In this document: positions 1 to 11,442 of the stretch, piece by piece
Numbering within the stretch: position 1 is the first letter of the stretch
Layout: each line of letters opens with the position of its first letter
NCBI RefSeq assembly: GCF_006715045.1
Contig: NZ_VFML01000001.1
Span: 3,440,501 to 3,504,500, forward strand
Direction: 5' to 3'
DNA length: 64,000 bases
Origin: Amycolatopsis cihanbeyliensis
GTDB taxonomy: Bacteria > Actinomycetota > Actinomycetes > Mycobacteriales > Pseudonocardiaceae
Notes under the pieces: generated by a model
Told to the model about the DNA's origin: nothing
The model's database searches: none
Seen by the model: the letters and a program-made list of their open reading frames with translations, nothing else
Made by a program: the position numbers and the translations under genes

Positions 1-228
1 CGCGTCGCTCACGTAGGCGCCCAGCGCCACCCCCGCGGCCGCCAGCGTCAGCAGGCTGAGCACGACCTGGCCGGACCAGCGCTGGTGCCGCGGCAGGAAG
101 GTCTCGAACAGCACGCTGATGCAGGCGGCGCCGAGGACGATCAGCACCGGCAGGATCGCGGCATAGTCGATCGAGGGGGCCTCCAGCGGCCCGTCCCCCT
201 GCTGCTGGGCAAGAAGAACGTCGAGCAT
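1..228 (-). CDS. nuoN: NADH-quinone oxidoreductase subunit N (partial, N-terminal 76 residues)
   Basis: Last gene of the nuo operon; only the N-terminal part lies in the window and the 3' end runs off the left edge. NuoN is one of three antiporter-like membrane subunits of complex I that couple quinone reduction to proton pumping. The visible protein begins MLDVLLAQQQGDG and soon enters a hydrophobic segment (IDYAAILPVLIVLGAACISV), as expected for the first transmembrane helix. The ATG at 228 lies 3 nt after the nuoM stop, and the upstream sequence AGGAAGG is a plausible ribosome site. Identity rests on position after nuoM and on the short N-terminus. Confidence 0.88.
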   Translation of the reverse strand, partial: MLDVLLAQQQGDGPLEAPSIDYAAILPVLIVLGAACISVLFETFLPRHQRWSGQVVLSLLTLAAAGVALGAYVSDA

Positions 229-231
229 GTA

Positions 232-1800
232 TCAGTTGCCTTCCTGCGAGGTCGTCGACGGCGCGACCGCCTCGAGCGTCGCCTCGACCGACGGGGAGAT
301 CGTGTCCAGTACCGGCTTCGGGTACAGACCGAGGCCGATGATCAGCACCACCATCGGCGCCAGCACCCCGATCTCCCGCACGGACAGATCCTTGATCGTC
401 TTCCTGGCAGCGGCCTCCGGAGCCGCGGCGGTTCCGGGTCCGCCGCCAACGCCGATGAGCGCGTCCCCGCGGACGGGGCCGGTCATCAGCCGCTGGTAGA
501 GCCACAGCACGTAGGCCGCGGCGAGCACCATGCCGATGGTGGCCAGGATCGCGTAGGGCGTGCGGGTCTCGAAGGAGCCCAGCAGCACAAGGAACTCGCT
601 GATGAACGAGTTCGTGCCGGGCAGGGACAGGGTGGACAGCCCTGCGACGAGCAGCATCCCGCCGAGGATCGGGGTCACCTTGGCCATGCCGCCGTAGTCG
701 GAGATCCGGGTGGACCCGCCGCGCAGGGCGATCATCCCGATCACCACGATCAGCATGCCGGTGGCGAGGCTGTGGTTGAGCATGTAGGACACCGCGCCGA
801 CCTGCGCCTGCTGGGTGAAGGCGAAGATGCCCAGCGCGATGAAGCCGAAGTGCGAGATGGACACGTACGCGATCAGCCGTTTCATGTCCTGCTGCCCAGC
901 GGCGAGGATCGCGCCGTAGAGAATCCCGATCACGGCCAGCACCAGCACCAGCGGGGCCAGTTCCCGGCTGGCGTCGGGGAACATCGGCAGGTTGTAGCGC
1001 AGCAGGCCGAAGGTGCCGACCTTGTCCAGCACGCCGACCAGCAGCACGGCCACGCCGATCGGCGCCTGCCCCGCGGCGTCCGGCAGCCAGGTGTGGAACG
1101 GCACCAGCGGGGCCTTGATCGCGAACGCGATGAAGAAGCCGAGGAACAACCAGATCTGGGTGGAAAGCGGCGCGTCCCGCACCACCTCGACCAGGGTGGC
1201 CCAGTCGAAGCTGCCCGCACCGATCCGGTCGTCGGCCAGCGAGTACGCCCCGATCGCCGAGGCCAGCATCAGCAGGCCGCCGAGGAAGGAGTACAGGAAG
1301 AACTTGACCGCCGCGTACTGCCGCCTCGGCCCACCGTAGTAGCCGATCAGGAAGTACATCGGGATCAGCATGATCTCGAACAGGACGTAGAACAGGAAGA
1401 CGTCGGTGGCGGCGAATACCGCGATGGTCAGCGCTTCCTGCACCAGGATCAGCGAGAGGAAACCCCCGACGCCGCGACCCTCCGGCAGCTTGTCGGTGGA
1501 GCTGAGCGCGCCGATCACGATCGGCACCAGCAGCGCGATGACCGCGATCATCACCAGCGCGATGCCGTCCATCCCGAACGAGACGTGCACCCCGAAGGCC
1601 GGGATCCAGTCGAAGGAGGAAGCCTGCTGGATCCGCTCGCCGCTCGGGTCGTAACCGATCCACAGTGGAACGATCAGCAGCAGTTCTACGATCGAGACGC
1701 CGAGCGCCACGAGCGTGGCCAGCCGATCGTTGCCGCGCAGCGCGCCGAGCGCGATCGCGCCGAGCAGCGGCAGCAGGATGAGTACGAGCAAGAGAGTCAT
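232..1800 (-). CDS. nuoM: NADH-quinone oxidoreductase subunit M
   Basis: A 522-residue polytopic membrane subunit of complex I, of the Mrp-antiporter-like family, forming one proton channel. The key glutamate is in FEIMLIPMY (E142), and the conserved loop [14 protein letters not shown] spans about residues 229-242, carrying the lysine that opens a pumping helix. The frame stays open further upstream, but the ATG at 1800 gives the expected N-terminus ([19 protein letters not shown]) and overlaps the nuoL stop as ATGA, so translation is probably coupled. Length matches the family norm of about 510-530 residues. Confidence 0.96.
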   Translation of the reverse strand: MTLLLVLILLPLLGAIALGALRGNDRLATLVALGVSIVELLLIVPLWIGYDPSGERIQQASSFDWIPAFGVHVSFGMDGIALVMIAVIALLVPIVIGALSSTDKLPEGRGVGGFLSLILVQEALTIAVFAATDVFLFYVLFEIMLIPMYFLIGYYGGPRRQYAAVKFFLYSFLGGLLMLASAIGAYSLADDRIGAGSFDWATLVEVVRDAPLSTQIWLFLGFFIAFAIKAPLVPFHTWLPDAAGQAPIGVAVLLVGVLDKVGTFGLLRYNLPMFPDASRELAPLVLVLAVIGILYGAILAAGQQDMKRLIAYVSISHFGFIALGIFAFTQQAQVGAVSYMLNHSLATGMLIVVIGMIALRGGSTRISDYGGMAKVTPILGGMLLVAGLSTLSLPGTNSFISEFLVLLGSFETRTPYAILATIGMVLAAAYVLWLYQRLMTGPVRGDALIGVGGGPGTAAAPEAAARKTIKDLSVREIGVLAPMVVLIIGLGLYPKPVLDTISPSVEATLEAVAPSTTSQEGN

Positions 1801-3695
1801 ACGAACCTCACCAGCAGCAGGGCGGCGACGAGCAGGAAGGAGCCGCCCAGCATGGACAGCGCGTAGGAGCGGACGAACCCGGTCTGCATCCGGCGCAGCC
1901 TGCCGGAACCGCCGCCGAGCAACGCGGCCAGCCCGTTCACCGCGCCGTCCACCCCGCGGTTGTCCAGGTAGACCGAGGCGCGGGAGAGCCACAGGCCGGG
2001 CCGGGCGACCAGATTCTCGTTCAGCGCGTTGCCGTACAGGTCGTTACGTGCGGCCCGGACCACGGCCGGGACGTTCTCCGAACGCTCCACCGCGGTGTCC
2101 CGCCTGCCGAACAGCAGCCAGGCCAGCAGCACGCCCAGCGCGGACAGCCCCACGGTGAGGATCGGGATCACCGAATGCGGCAGCACGCCGTGCTCGGACT
2201 CCTGCAGCGCGCCGAGGGAGGGGGTCAGCCATTCCACCAACGCGTCGCCCTGGGTGAACAGGAACCCGGCCGCGACCGAGCCGAAGGCGAGCACGATCAT
2301 CGGGCCGGTCATCACCGGGGGCGACTCGTGCGGGTGGAAATCCCTGCCGTCGCTGGATTTGATCGTCCGCCAGCGCTCCTTGCCGAAGAAGGTCATCAGC
2401 ACCAGGCGGGTCATGTAGAAGCCGGTGATCCCGGCACCGAGCAGCGCCGCGCCACCGAAGATCCAGCCGCGCCAGCCCTCCTGGCCGAACGCGGCCTCGA
2501 TGATCGCGTCCTTGGAGTAGAACCCGGAAAGGAAAGGGAACCCGATGATCGCGAGGTAGCCGAGGCCGAAGGTGGCGAAAGTGATCGGCATCCGCTTGTA
2601 CAGCCCGCCGAACTTGCGCATGTTCACCTCGTCGTTCATGCCGTGCATGACCGAACCGGCCCCGAGGAACAGACCCGCCTTGAAGAAGCCGTGGGTGAGC
2701 AGGTGGGTGATGCCCAGTGCGTAGCCGAACGGCCCGAGACCCACGGCGAGCATCATGTAGCCGATCTGGCTCACCGTGGAGTACGCCAGCACCTTCTTGA
2801 TGTCGTCGTAGGCACACCCGATCACGCAGCCGATCAGCAACGTCAGCGCGCCGACGATGGTGACCACCAGCTGCCCGGTCGGGGTGAGATTGAAGATCGG
2901 ACCGGATCGGGCGATCAGGTACACGCCCGCGGTGACCATGGTCGCGGCGTGGATCAGCGCGGAGACCGGGGTCGGGCCCTCCATCGCGTCCGGGAGCCAG
3001 GCCTGCAGCGGGAACTGGCCGGACTTACCGCAGGCGCCGAGCAACAGCAGCAGGGCGATCGCGGTGACGACCCCGGTGGACACCTGGTCGACACCCGCGA
3101 ACACCTCGGCGTAGTTCGTGCTGCCGATGTGCTTCCACATCAGGAAGATCGCGATCGCCAGGCCGACATCGCCGACCCGGTTCATCAGGAAGGCCTTCTT
3201 CGCCGCGGTGGCCGCCGAGGGCCGGTCGGTGTACCAACCGATCAGCAGGTACGACGCGAGCCCCACGCCCTCCCAGCCGAGGTAGAGCGTCACGAAGCTG
3301 TTGCCGAGCACCAGGATCAGCATCGCGGCGACGAACAGGTTCAGGTAGCCGAAGAAGCGACGCCGGTCGTCGTCCTCCGCCATGTAGCCGATCGAGTAGA
3401 TGTGGATCAGCGAACCCACACCGGTGATCAGCAGCACGAAGGTCACCGCGAGCGGGTCGACCCGTAGCCCGAAGTCGATCTGCAGCGCCTCGACCGGAAT
3501 CCAGGAGTACAGCGCGACATCCCGGGCGCCGTCGAAGGAGCTGGAGAAGAACATCGCCAGGCCGTAGGCGAAGGACGCGAGGACGGTGGCGCAACCGAGC
3601 AGGTGCCCCCAGCCGTTGGTGCGTTTACCACCGACCAGCAGGATGAGCGCACCGAGCGCCGGGAAGGCGACCAGCAGCCACGATGATGTGATCAA
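1797..3695 (-). CDS. nuoL: NADH-quinone oxidoreductase subunit L
   Basis: The largest antiporter-like membrane subunit of complex I, 632 residues, with the C-terminal lateral-helix region. Visible hallmarks are [16 protein letters not shown] near residue 140, [15 protein letters not shown] followed by [13 protein letters not shown] near 223-250, and [18 protein letters not shown] near 331-348. These carry the glutamate, lysine and histidine residues used in proton transfer in this family. It starts 11 nt downstream of nuoK and overlaps nuoM by 4 nt. Confidence 0.97.
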   Translation of the reverse strand: MITSSWLLVAFPALGALILLVGGKRTNGWGHLLGCATVLASFAYGLAMFFSSSFDGARDVALYSWIPVEALQIDFGLRVDPLAVTFVLLITGVGSLIHIYSIGYMAEDDDRRRFFGYLNLFVAAMLILVLGNSFVTLYLGWEGVGLASYLLIGWYTDRPSAATAAKKAFLMNRVGDVGLAIAIFLMWKHIGSTNYAEVFAGVDQVSTGVVTAIALLLLLGACGKSGQFPLQAWLPDAMEGPTPVSALIHAATMVTAGVYLIARSGPIFNLTPTGQLVVTIVGALTLLIGCVIGCAYDDIKKVLAYSTVSQIGYMMLAVGLGPFGYALGITHLLTHGFFKAGLFLGAGSVMHGMNDEVNMRKFGGLYKRMPITFATFGLGYLAIIGFPFLSGFYSKDAIIEAAFGQEGWRGWIFGGAALLGAGITGFYMTRLVLMTFFGKERWRTIKSSDGRDFHPHESPPVMTGPMIVLAFGSVAAGFLFTQGDALVEWLTPSLGALQESEHGVLPHSVIPILTVGLSALGVLLAWLLFGRRDTAVERSENVPAVVRAARNDLYGNALNENLVARPGLWLSRASVYLDNRGVDGAVNGLAALLGGGSGRLRRMQTGFVRSYALSMLGGSFLLVAALLLVRFV

Positions 3696-3706
3696 GGCCT
3701 AAACCC

Positions 3707-4006
3707 CTAGTACTTCAGCAGGTTGGTGTCGTCGATCGAGGCCGATCGCCGGGTACGGAAGATCGCCATGATGATGGCAAGCCCGACGACCACCTCGGCC
3801 GCGGCGACCACCATCACGAAGAACGCCATCACCTGCCCGTCGATGGAACCGTTGATCCGCGCGAAGGTGACCAGCGACAGGTTCACCGCGTTCAGCATCA
3901 GCTCGATGCACATGAACACCACGATGGCGTTGCGGCGCACCAGCACGCCGACCGCGCCGATCGCGAACAGCAGCGCGGACAGCAGCAGGTAGTAGGTCGG
4001 GGTCAC
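3707..4006 (-). CDS. nuoK: NADH-quinone oxidoreductase subunit K
   Basis: A small 99-residue membrane subunit of complex I (homologous to MrpC/MnhC) with three transmembrane helices. The two buried glutamates essential in the family are present: E35 in [10 protein letters not shown] and E71 in [10 protein letters not shown]. The start is a GTG at 4006 that overlaps the nuoJ stop as GTGA, preceded by a GGAGAG ribosome site 5 nt upstream. Length is typical. Confidence 0.97.
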   Translation of the reverse strand: MTPTYYLLLSALLFAIGAVGVLVRRNAIVVFMCIELMLNAVNLSLVTFARINGSIDGQVMAFFVMVVAAAEVVVGLAIIMAIFRTRRSASIDDTNLLKY

Positions 4007-4866
4007 TTGCTCTCCCCCTCGTCGGTGTCCTCGGCGGGTTTACCCCCGACCAGCGAGCGCGCGCCCGGTTCCGGTTCCTCGCCCGCGACCCGCCTGCGCC
4101 CCGGTTCCAGGTGCTCGGCGGCGGTGGACTCGATCAGCCGGGACAGCGACTCCGGGGCCACCGAACCGTCCGGCAGCAGTGCCGGGGTGGCCACGGTATG
4201 CGAGGTGGCGAACACCCCGGGACCGGGCTTGGGCGAGCGCCGCTCGTACTCGCCGCGGAAGCGGGCCTCGACCAGCTCGCGCTGGGACCGCTTGCCGCCC
4301 TTGGTGTGCCGGTCGGTGAACGACAGCACCATCGCACCCATCCCGGAGACGATCAGCAGCGCGGCGGTCAGCTCGAACGGGAACAGGTAGTCGGTGAAGA
4401 TCAACCTGCCCAGCCCGCCGGCACCGCCGCCCTCCGGGCTGCCGGGGTCCGGCGGCACGGCAGGGGTGACATCGGCCAGCGAGCGGGTCAGCGCGGCGGC
4501 GAACAGCACCGCCATCCCGATGCCGAGCACGGAGGCGGCCAGCCGCTGGCCGCGTAGCACCTCGACCACCGAGTCGGAGCTGTCCCTGCCGGCGAGCATC
4601 AGCACGAACAGGAACAGCATCATCACCGCGCCGGTGTACACGATGATCTGGGTGAACCCGAGGAACTGCGCCTGCTGCACCATGTAGATCACGCCCAGCG
4701 ACAGCATGGTGAGCGCCAGCCACAGCACCGAGTGGACGGCGTTGCGGGCGAAGATCATGGCCAGCGCGCCGGCCAGCGCGACCGGGCCGAGCACCCAGAA
4801 GGCGACCGCCTCGCCGGTGGACACGGCGGCCTCCATCGGCGCCTGCGCGAGAAACGGCGCGATCAT
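4003..4866 (-). CDS. nuoJ: NADH-quinone oxidoreductase subunit J
   Basis: Membrane subunit of complex I, 287 residues. The first about 190 residues hold the five-helix NuoJ domain, including [19 protein letters not shown] and the conserved helix region [21 protein letters not shown]. The remaining about 100 residues form a hydrophilic tail rich in Arg, Glu, Pro and Gly, longer than in E. coli but common in actinobacteria. ATG at 4866 overlaps the nuoI stop (ATGA). Confidence 0.95.
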   Translation of the reverse strand: MIAPFLAQAPMEAAVSTGEAVAFWVLGPVALAGALAMIFARNAVHSVLWLALTMLSLGVIYMVQQAQFLGFTQIIVYTGAVMMLFLFVLMLAGRDSSDSVVEVLRGQRLAASVLGIGMAVLFAAALTRSLADVTPAVPPDPGSPEGGGAGGLGRLIFTDYLFPFELTAALLIVSGMGAMVLSFTDRHTKGGKRSQRELVEARFRGEYERRSPKPGPGVFATSHTVATPALLPDGSVAPESLSRLIESTAAEHLEPGRRRVAGEEPEPGARSLVGGKPAEDTDEGESK

Positions 4867-5429
4867 TGCATCGCCTTCTCTTCGGAGGTCTCCACGGTCT
4901 CGCCGGAGGGGACCCCGCGCCCGCGGGCGAGATCGGGACCGTTGACGTAGTAGTCCTGCTCGTTCTCACCCAGCCGCATCGGGTGCGGCGGCTGCTCCAT
5001 CCCGGGCAGCAGCGGCGCCAGCAGGTCCTCCTTGGTGTAGATCAACCGCTGCCGGTCGTCATCGGCGATCTCGTAGAAATTGATCATCGTGAGCGACCGG
5101 GTCGGGCAGGCTTCCACGCACAGACCACAGCCGATGCAGCGCAGGTAGTTGATCTGGTAGTCCATGCCGTAGCGCTCCCCGGGGGAGTAGCGCTCCTCCT
5201 CGGTGTTGTCCCCGCCCTCGACGAAGATCGCGTCCGCGGGGCAGGCCCAGGCACACAGCTCGCAGCCGACGCACTTCTCCAGCCCGTCCGGGTGCCGGTT
5301 GAGCTGGTGCCTGCCGTGGTACCGGGGCGCGGCGGGCGCACCGATCTCCGGGTACTCCTCGGTTGCCACCTTCTTGAACATCGTGGCGAAAGTGACGCCA
5401 AAGCCCTTGACGGGGTCAAACAGTCCCAT
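4863..5429 (-). CDS. nuoI: NADH-quinone oxidoreductase subunit I (two [4Fe-4S] ferredoxin)
   Basis: Peripheral-arm subunit that carries clusters N6a and N6b and passes electrons toward the N2 cluster. The 188-residue protein has two classic motifs, C53-C56-C59-C63 ([12 protein letters not shown]) and C98-C101-C104-C108 ([12 protein letters not shown]). It overlaps the end of nuoH by 14 nt, so its ribosome site lies inside nuoH. All eight cluster ligands are intact. Confidence 0.97.
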   Translation of the reverse strand: MGLFDPVKGFGVTFATMFKKVATEEYPEIGAPAAPRYHGRHQLNRHPDGLEKCVGCELCAWACPADAIFVEGGDNTEEERYSPGERYGMDYQINYLRCIGCGLCVEACPTRSLTMINFYEIADDDRQRLIYTKEDLLAPLLPGMEQPPHPMRLGENEQDYYVNGPDLARGRGVPSGETVETSEEKAMQ

Positions 5430-6816
5430 GGTCAGGACCCTCCTTTTCGGAATCGCCTCCGGCGGTGGTGTCGTCTCCGACCTCCTGCCGGGGGCCCGCC
5501 CCCACCGCGGCCGTCTCCCTCCTGGCCGCCCTTTCCTTGGCCTTGAGCGCCTTCCGGCGCGGCGTGGTGTCCGGGACCTTCAGGTCCAGCGGTGGCAGCG
5601 GGTAGTCGCTTCCGGTGACCGGCACGGAGTCGTCGTCCGGCAGCCGCTTCTCCGGCAGCAACAGGGTGAGCAGCACCAGAACCACGATCGTGATGCCGCC
5701 GATGATCAGGATCTGGCCGGTGGTGACCTCGGCGTCGGTGCGGATCGCGCGGATACCGGCGATCAGCACGAACCAGATCAGGCCGCCGGGGATGAGCACC
5801 TTCCAGCCCAACTTCATGAACTGGTCGTAGCGGAACCTCGGCAGCGTGCCACGCAGCCAGATGAAGCCGAACAGCAGCAGGAACACCTTGGCGAAGAACC
5901 ACAGCAGCGGCCAGAAGCCGGTGTTCAGCACCCCGTCGCCGATCGTGGACAGCGGCCAGGGCGCGCGCCAGCCACCGAGGAACAGCGTGGTGCAGAACGC
6001 CGAGACGATCACCATGTTGACGTACTCGGCGAGGAAGAACATGGCGAACTTCATCGAGCTGTACTCGGTGTGGAACCCGCCGACCAGCTCGGACTCGGCC
6101 TCCGGCAGGTCGAACGGCGCCCGGTTGGTCTCGCCGACCATGGAGACCAGGAAGATCAGGAAGCTGGCCGGCAGCAGGTAGAAGTACCAGCCGCCCTGCT
6201 GCGCGTCCACGATCTCGCTCAGCGACAGCGACTGCGCGTACAGCGCGACCCCGAGGATGGCCAGTCCCATCGCGATCTCGTAGGAGATCACCTGCGCGGT
6301 GGACCGCAGCCCGCCGAGCAGCGGGTACGGCGAACCGGACGACCAGCCGGCCAGCACGATCCCGTACACCCCGATCGCCGAGGTGGCCAGGATCAGCAGC
6401 ACGCTCACCGGCAGCTCGACCAGTTGCAGCACGGTCTGCTCACCGAAGATGGACACCTGCGGGCCGAACGGGATCGCACCGAGCCCGATCAGCGCGGGCA
6501 CCGCGGACATGACCGGCGCGAGGAAGTAGACCTTGCGGTCGGCGCTGTCCGGGATGACCTGTTCCTTGAACGGCAGCTTGATCGCGTCCGCGACGGACTG
6601 GAAGTAGCCGCCGGGCCCGACCCGGTTCGGGCCGGGCCGGTTCTGCATCCGGCCCATGGCCTTGCGCTCCCAGACGATCAGGAAGACCGTCATCACCGGG
6701 CCGATCAGCAGGATCACCACGGCCTTGAGCAGGATCAGCCACCACGGGTCGTCGGCGAGCAGCTCGGCGCGGCTCGCCGCGTCCTGCGCCTGCGCGAGGA
6801 AAAGCGGGTCGCTCAC
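5416..6816 (-). CDS. nuoH: NADH-quinone oxidoreductase subunit H
   Basis: Membrane subunit at the junction with the peripheral arm, helping to form the quinone chamber. Signature stretches are [16 protein letters not shown] (about 55-70) and the loop [20 protein letters not shown] (near 230-250). At 466 residues it is longer than the E. coli protein because of a charged, non-membrane C-terminal tail of roughly 80 residues. The start is a GTG at 6816, overlapping the nuoG stop as GTGA. Confidence 0.96.
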   Translation of the reverse strand: MSDPLFLAQAQDAASRAELLADDPWWLILLKAVVILLIGPVMTVFLIVWERKAMGRMQNRPGPNRVGPGGYFQSVADAIKLPFKEQVIPDSADRKVYFLAPVMSAVPALIGLGAIPFGPQVSIFGEQTVLQLVELPVSVLLILATSAIGVYGIVLAGWSSGSPYPLLGGLRSTAQVISYEIAMGLAILGVALYAQSLSLSEIVDAQQGGWYFYLLPASFLIFLVSMVGETNRAPFDLPEAESELVGGFHTEYSSMKFAMFFLAEYVNMVIVSAFCTTLFLGGWRAPWPLSTIGDGVLNTGFWPLLWFFAKVFLLLFGFIWLRGTLPRFRYDQFMKLGWKVLIPGGLIWFVLIAGIRAIRTDAEVTTGQILIIGGITIVVLVLLTLLLPEKRLPDDDSVPVTGSDYPLPPLDLKVPDTTPRRKALKAKERAARRETAAVGAGPRQEVGDDTTAGGDSEKEGPDHGTV

Positions 6817-9287
6817 TCTGCACCTCCGGCCGCGATCGACACCTCGGCGCCGTGCCCGGCGCCCAGTGCCACGCGGACTCTCGAACCGTCCGAGTTGGAC
6901 GGAAGCCAGACCACCCCGTCCGGCAGGTCGGCGACCTCGACCGGCAGCGTGATCGAGCCCCGCTCGGTGGACACCGTCACCCGCTTGCCGACCGAACGGG
7001 CGGTGTTCGCGGACAGCCTGGCCACCACCGGGCGCGCGGTACCCGCCAGATGCGGCTCATCCACCTGTAGCGAGCCGTGGTCCAGCAGCTGCCGCCAGGT
7101 CGCCAGCATCGCCTTGCCGGCACCCGGCGCGGCCTGCGGCAGGCCGGGCACGTCCGGGGCCGCGCTGTCCCGCGGGCGGGCGGGCAGCCGGGCGAGGTCG
7201 CTCGCGGCGGCCTCGGCACTCTGGGTGAACAGGTCCACGTCCATCTCGACCGCGAGGGTGTCCAGCACCCGGCAGTCCGGTAGCGCGCCGGTGCCCTCCA
7301 GGGTCACGTCGAACTCCCTGCGACGCCCCTCCCAGTTGAGGTAGCTGCCGGGCTTCTCGGCCGCGGGCGCGATCGGCAGCACCACGTCGGCACGTTCGGT
7401 GACCGCGCTGCGCATCAGCTCGAGGCTGACCACGAAGGCGCCACCGGCCAGTGCCTCGCGGGCCAGGTCGGGATCGGGCAGGTCGTCCGGGTCCACCCCG
7501 CCGATCAGCAGCCCGGACAGCTCCCCCGCCGCGGCCGCGGAGAGGATGCCGGTGGTGTCCCTGCCCGGCTGCGCGGGCAGCGAGCCGGCCGCCACGCCCC
7601 AAGCCCGCTCGACCTCGGCGCGGGCCTGCTCGTCGATCACCGAGCGGCCACCGGGCAGCAGGGTCGGCAGTGCGCCGGTGTCCAGCCCACCCCGCTCGCC
7701 GGCGCGGCGCGGGATCCAGGCCAGCCTCGCGCCGGTGCGGGCGGACAACCGGTGCAGCGCGCTGAACAGCCCCGGCACCTCGGCCGCGCGCTCACCGACC
7801 AGCACCACCGCGCCCTCGGTGGCAAGCTGCTGGTCCAGGTCCTTGGCGTGGTGCGGGATGCCCTCGACCGCGGCCGCCTCGCCACCGGGGTGGCAGGCGA
7901 GCAGCTCGCCGAAGGTCTTGCGCACGGCGGGGGTGCTCCACTGCCCGAGGTGGACGACCTTGGTGCCCTGGTCCCGCGCGGCCTTGCGCAGCCGCAGGAA
8001 GACGACCGGCGCCTCCTCCTCCGGCTCGAAGGCCACGCACAGCACCACCGGGGCGGACTCCAGTGCGCCGAAGCTGACGTGTTCCGGGGTGTTACCGACC
8101 ACGTGCGCGGCGAGGAAGTCCAGCTCCTCGGGGGAGTGTGCCCGCGCCCGGAAGTCGATGTCGTTGGTGCGCATGGCCAGCCGGGCGAACTTGGTGTAGG
8201 CGTAGGCGTCCTCGACGGTGAGCCTGCCGCCGGGCAGCACGCCGACCCCACCGGCGTCCCGAGCGGCGGCCAGGCCGTCGGCCGCCACCCGCAGCGCCTC
8301 GGTCCAGGACGTCTCCTCCAGCTCACCGGTCCGCGCGTCGCGCACCAGCGGGCGGCGCAGCCGGTCGGTCGCGCTGGTGTAGCGGAAGGCGAACCGGCCC
8401 TTGTCGCAGATCCACTCCTCGTTGACCTCGGGGTCGTCCCCGGCCAGCTTGCGCATCAGCTTGCCGCGCCGGAAGTCGGTGCGCTCGGCGCAGCCGGAGG
8501 AGCAGTGCTCGCACACGCTGGGCGAGGACACCAGGTCGAACGGGCGGGAGCGGAACCGGTACTGCGCGCTGGTGAGCGCGCCGACCGGGCAGATCTGGAT
8601 GGTGTTGCCGGAGAAGTAGCTGTGGAACGGGTGCCCGCTGCTGGTGTGCGCGGCCTGGTCCAGCACGTCGGCGGTCTCGGCGGTGCCGATCTGCTGGTTC
8701 GCCCCGCGCTCCAGCAGGTCGATGAACGGATCGCCGGCGATCTGCTCGGAGAACCGGGTGCAGCGCTGGCACAGCACGCAGCGCTCCCGGTCCAGCAGCA
8801 CCTGGCTGGAGATCGGCAACGGCTTCGGAAAGGTGCGCTTGGTGTCCACGAACCGGGAGTCGGCGCGGCCGTGCGCCATCGCCTGGTTCTGCAGCGGGCA
8901 CTCCCCGCCCTTGTCGCAGATCGGGCAGTCCAGCGGGTGGTTGATCAGCAGCAGCTCCATCACACCCTGCTGCGCCTTGTCCGCCACCGCCGAGGTGAGC
9001 TGGGTCTTGACCACCATGCCGTCGGCCACGGTCATCGTGCAGGAGGCCTGCGGCTTCGGCATCGGCCTGCCGTTCATCTCGACCTCGACCAGGCACTGCC
9101 GGCAGGCGCCTGCCGGGTCGAGCAGCGGGTGGTCGCAGAACCGCGGGATGACCGTGCCGAGCCGTTCCGCGGTACGGATGAGCAGCTCGCCCTTGGGCGC
9201 GATGACCTCTTCGCCGTCGATGGTCAGCTTGACGTACCCCTCGGGAACCGGGGTCTCGTCGGTCTTGGCTTCGGGCGCGATCGTCAT
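6813..9287 (-). CDS. nuoG: NADH-quinone oxidoreductase subunit G (iron-sulfur, molybdopterin-like)
   Basis: Large electron-transfer subunit of the NADH module, 824 residues. Ligands visible in order are: [2Fe-2S] cysteines at C51, C62, C65 and C83; H117, C121, C124, C130 in [16 protein letters not shown]; then C170, C173, C176 in CVLCQRC with a later Cys in ICPVGAL. A further CxxCxxxC (CEHCSSGC) resembles the N7-type site. The C-terminal half is a molybdopterin-oxidoreductase-like domain with no evidence here of bound cofactor. It overlaps nuoF by 4 nt. Confidence 0.96.
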   Translation of the reverse strand: MTIAPEAKTDETPVPEGYVKLTIDGEEVIAPKGELLIRTAERLGTVIPRFCDHPLLDPAGACRQCLVEVEMNGRPMPKPQASCTMTVADGMVVKTQLTSAVADKAQQGVMELLLINHPLDCPICDKGGECPLQNQAMAHGRADSRFVDTKRTFPKPLPISSQVLLDRERCVLCQRCTRFSEQIAGDPFIDLLERGANQQIGTAETADVLDQAAHTSSGHPFHSYFSGNTIQICPVGALTSAQYRFRSRPFDLVSSPSVCEHCSSGCAERTDFRRGKLMRKLAGDDPEVNEEWICDKGRFAFRYTSATDRLRRPLVRDARTGELEETSWTEALRVAADGLAAARDAGGVGVLPGGRLTVEDAYAYTKFARLAMRTNDIDFRARAHSPEELDFLAAHVVGNTPEHVSFGALESAPVVLCVAFEPEEEAPVVFLRLRKAARDQGTKVVHLGQWSTPAVRKTFGELLACHPGGEAAAVEGIPHHAKDLDQQLATEGAVVLVGERAAEVPGLFSALHRLSARTGARLAWIPRRAGERGGLDTGALPTLLPGGRSVIDEQARAEVERAWGVAAGSLPAQPGRDTTGILSAAAAGELSGLLIGGVDPDDLPDPDLAREALAGGAFVVSLELMRSAVTERADVVLPIAPAAEKPGSYLNWEGRRREFDVTLEGTGALPDCRVLDTLAVEMDVDLFTQSAEAAASDLARLPARPRDSAAPDVPGLPQAAPGAGKAMLATWRQLLDHGSLQVDEPHLAGTARPVVARLSANTARSVGKRVTVSTERGSITLPVEVADLPDGVVWLPSNSDGSRVRVALGAGHGAEVSIAAGGAE

Positions 9288-10570
9288 GATGCTGCTCCCA
9301 CCAGTTCATGCTTGGCCTTGTTGCTCTCGCACAGGGCGAGGAACTCGTCCCGGAAGTACTTGATGCCGCTGGTGATCGGGCTGACCGCGCCGTCGCCGAG
9401 CGCGCAGAACGAACGGCCGAGCACGTTGTCGCAGACATCGAGCAGGGTGTCGATGTCCTCCTCCGTACCCTTGCCCTCGACCATCCGCTCCAGCACCTGC
9501 GCCATCCAGAAGGTGCCCTCCCGGCAGGGCGTGCACTTGCCGCAGGACTCGTGCTCGTAGAACTGGGTCCACTTCATCACCGCCCAGGGCACCGAGACCG
9601 TCTCGTTGAAGATCATCAGCGCGGTGGTGCCCAGCATCGAGCCCGCCTCGGCGGCGCCCTCGAAGTCCAGCGGCACGTCCAGATGCTCCGCGGTGAACAG
9701 CGGGGTTGAGGACCCGCCGGGGGTCCAGAACTTCAGTGGGACGCCGTCCTTCATCCCGCCCGCGAGCTCGAGCAGCTCGCGCAGGGTGGTGCCGAGCGGG
9801 GCCTCGTACTGGCCGGGCTTCTCCACGTGCCCGGAGATGGAGTAGATCTTCGGGCCGGGCGACTTCTCGGTGCCCATCTCGCGGAACCAGTCGGCGCCGC
9901 CGTTCACGATGTACGGCACGCTGGCGATGGTCTCCACGTTGTTCACCGTGGTCGGCGCCCCGTACAGGCCGGAGGCCGCGGGGAACGGCGGCTTCAGCCG
10001 CGGCTGCCCGCGCCTGCCCTCCAGCGAGTCCAGCAGTGCGGTCTCCTCGCCGCAGATGTAGGCGCCCGCCCCGGCGTGCACGGTGATGTCCAGGTCGTAC
10101 CCGCTGCCGAGGATGTCCTTGCCGAGGTAGCCGGCCTCGTAGGCCTCGCGGACGGCGTTGTTCAGCCTGCGGATGCAGTGGATGACCTCGCCGCGTACGT
10201 AGATGAAGCAGTGGTGCGAACGCATCGCGTAGGCGGCGATCACGCAGCCCTCGATCAGCGAGTGCGGGTCCGCCATCATCAGCGGAATGTCCTTGCAGGT
10301 CCCCGGCTCGCCCTCGTCGGCGTTGATCACCAGGTAGTGCGGCTTCTGCTCGTCCTTGGGCATGAAGCCCCACTTCACCCCGGCCGGGAAGCCCGCGCCG
10401 CCGCGCCCGCGCAGCCCGGCGTCCTTGATCAGCTGCACCAGCTGCTCCGGGGTGCCCTTGAGTGCCTTGCGGATGGCGGTGTAGCCCTCCAGCCGCTCGT
10501 AGGTGTCCAGCCGCCAGGAGTGCGGGGACAGCCAGCGCTTGGTGAGCACCGGCGTCAACGGGTCGGCCAT
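9284..10570 (-). CDS. nuoF: NADH-quinone oxidoreductase subunit F (NADH/FMN-binding)
   Basis: Catalytic entry subunit of complex I, 428 residues: it binds NADH and FMN and the N3 [4Fe-4S] cluster. The glycine-rich NADH loop [10 protein letters not shown] is at 55-64, the FMN loop [12 protein letters not shown] at 83-94, and the cluster motif [12 protein letters not shown] lies near 350 with a fourth Cys about 40 residues later. Its ATG at 10570 overlaps the nuoE stop by one base (TGATG). Confidence 0.97.
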   Translation of the reverse strand: MADPLTPVLTKRWLSPHSWRLDTYERLEGYTAIRKALKGTPEQLVQLIKDAGLRGRGGAGFPAGVKWGFMPKDEQKPHYLVINADEGEPGTCKDIPLMMADPHSLIEGCVIAAYAMRSHHCFIYVRGEVIHCIRRLNNAVREAYEAGYLGKDILGSGYDLDITVHAGAGAYICGEETALLDSLEGRRGQPRLKPPFPAASGLYGAPTTVNNVETIASVPYIVNGGADWFREMGTEKSPGPKIYSISGHVEKPGQYEAPLGTTLRELLELAGGMKDGVPLKFWTPGGSSTPLFTAEHLDVPLDFEGAAEAGSMLGTTALMIFNETVSVPWAVMKWTQFYEHESCGKCTPCREGTFWMAQVLERMVEGKGTEEDIDTLLDVCDNVLGRSFCALGDGAVSPITSGIKYFRDEFLALCESNKAKHELVGAAS

Positions 10571-11442
10571 CAGCGCCCCTCCTTCTGTTCCAGGGCGGGC
10601 AATGCCACCTCATCCGCCATCGCGGGTGCGGTCCAGCCGCGTTCTTCGGCCAGCTGCGCCCCGCGCAGGGTCTCCTCCGCGGCGGACGGACCGTCCACAT
10701 CGGCCCGGAAGGTCTGCTCCTCCTCCGGGAAGAACCCGGCGAGCTGGAGCTCCGTGCTCTTGAAGTCGGTCAGCGGGGCACCGCGGCTGGGTGCGGGCTT
10801 CTCCCCGCGCCGCAGCGCGTCCACCAGCTCGACCGCGCCCTGCTCGGTCTGCCTGTCGTAGAACTCGTAGTTGACCTGCACGACCGGGGCCAGGTCGCAG
10901 GCCGCGAGGCACTCGGCGTGCTCGATGGTCAGCGAGCCGGGCTGCCCCGGTTCGCCGACGGTCTCCTCGTGGCCGAGGGGCTTGCCGTCCTCGCCGAGAT
11001 GCTCGGTGAGCCTGCGGTAGATCGCGTCCCCGCCCATGGCGGCGCACAGGGTGTTGGTGCACACGCTGACCAGGTGCTGGCCGCAGGGCTTGCGCTTGTA
11101 CATGGTGTAGAAGGTGACCACCGCGCTGACCTCGGCCTCGGAGAGGTCGAGCTGCCGGGCGCAGAAGGCGACACCCTCCTGACTGACGTAGCCCTGCACG
11201 GACTGCACCAGGTGCAGCATCGGCAGCAGCGCCGACCGGCTCTGCGGGTAACGGGAGATCAGGTCCTTCGCCTTGGCCACGACGTCCTCGCCGAACACCT
11301 CGGTGTCCAGTGCGGACTCGGCGAGCTCGAACTCCTCCTTGCCGGTGGAGATGCCGAGCACGTCGACATCGTCACCGGCCGCGGCGTGCGTCCGCTCGCT
11401 GTACTGCGGCCCCGGTTCGGGCACGGATGTCGGCGAGTTCAT
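10570..11442 (-). CDS. nuoE: NADH-quinone oxidoreductase subunit E ([2Fe-2S])
   Basis: Thioredoxin-fold [2Fe-2S] subunit (N1a cluster) of the NADH module. The four ligands are in [12 protein letters not shown] (C-x4-C) and [11 protein letters not shown] (C-x3-C). At 290 residues it is much longer than E. coli NuoE (about 166): a hydrophilic N-terminal stretch of about 50 residues and an acidic C-terminal tail of about 90 residues flank the core. Long tails are common in actinobacterial NuoE. It overlaps nuoD by 4 nt. Confidence 0.95.
   Translation of the reverse strand: MNSPTSVPEPGPQYSERTHAAAGDDVDVLGISTGKEEFELAESALDTEVFGEDVVAKAKDLISRYPQSRSALLPMLHLVQSVQGYVSQEGVAFCARQLDLSEAEVSAVVTFYTMYKRKPCGQHLVSVCTNTLCAAMGGDAIYRRLTEHLGEDGKPLGHEETVGEPGQPGSLTIEHAECLAACDLAPVVQVNYEFYDRQTEQGAVELVDALRRGEKPAPSRGAPLTDFKSTELQLAGFFPEEEQTFRADVDGPSAAEETLRGAQLAEERGWTAPAMADEVALPALEQKEGR

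Noticed and set aside
85..1866. Long plus-strand open frame of 593 codons opposite nuoM
   Set aside because: It is rich in Arg, Gly, Asp, Gln and His with no hydrophobic core, typical of the antisense frame of G+C-rich genes. nuoM on the other strand is certain. Similar frames opposite nuo, hem and men genes were discarded for the same reason.
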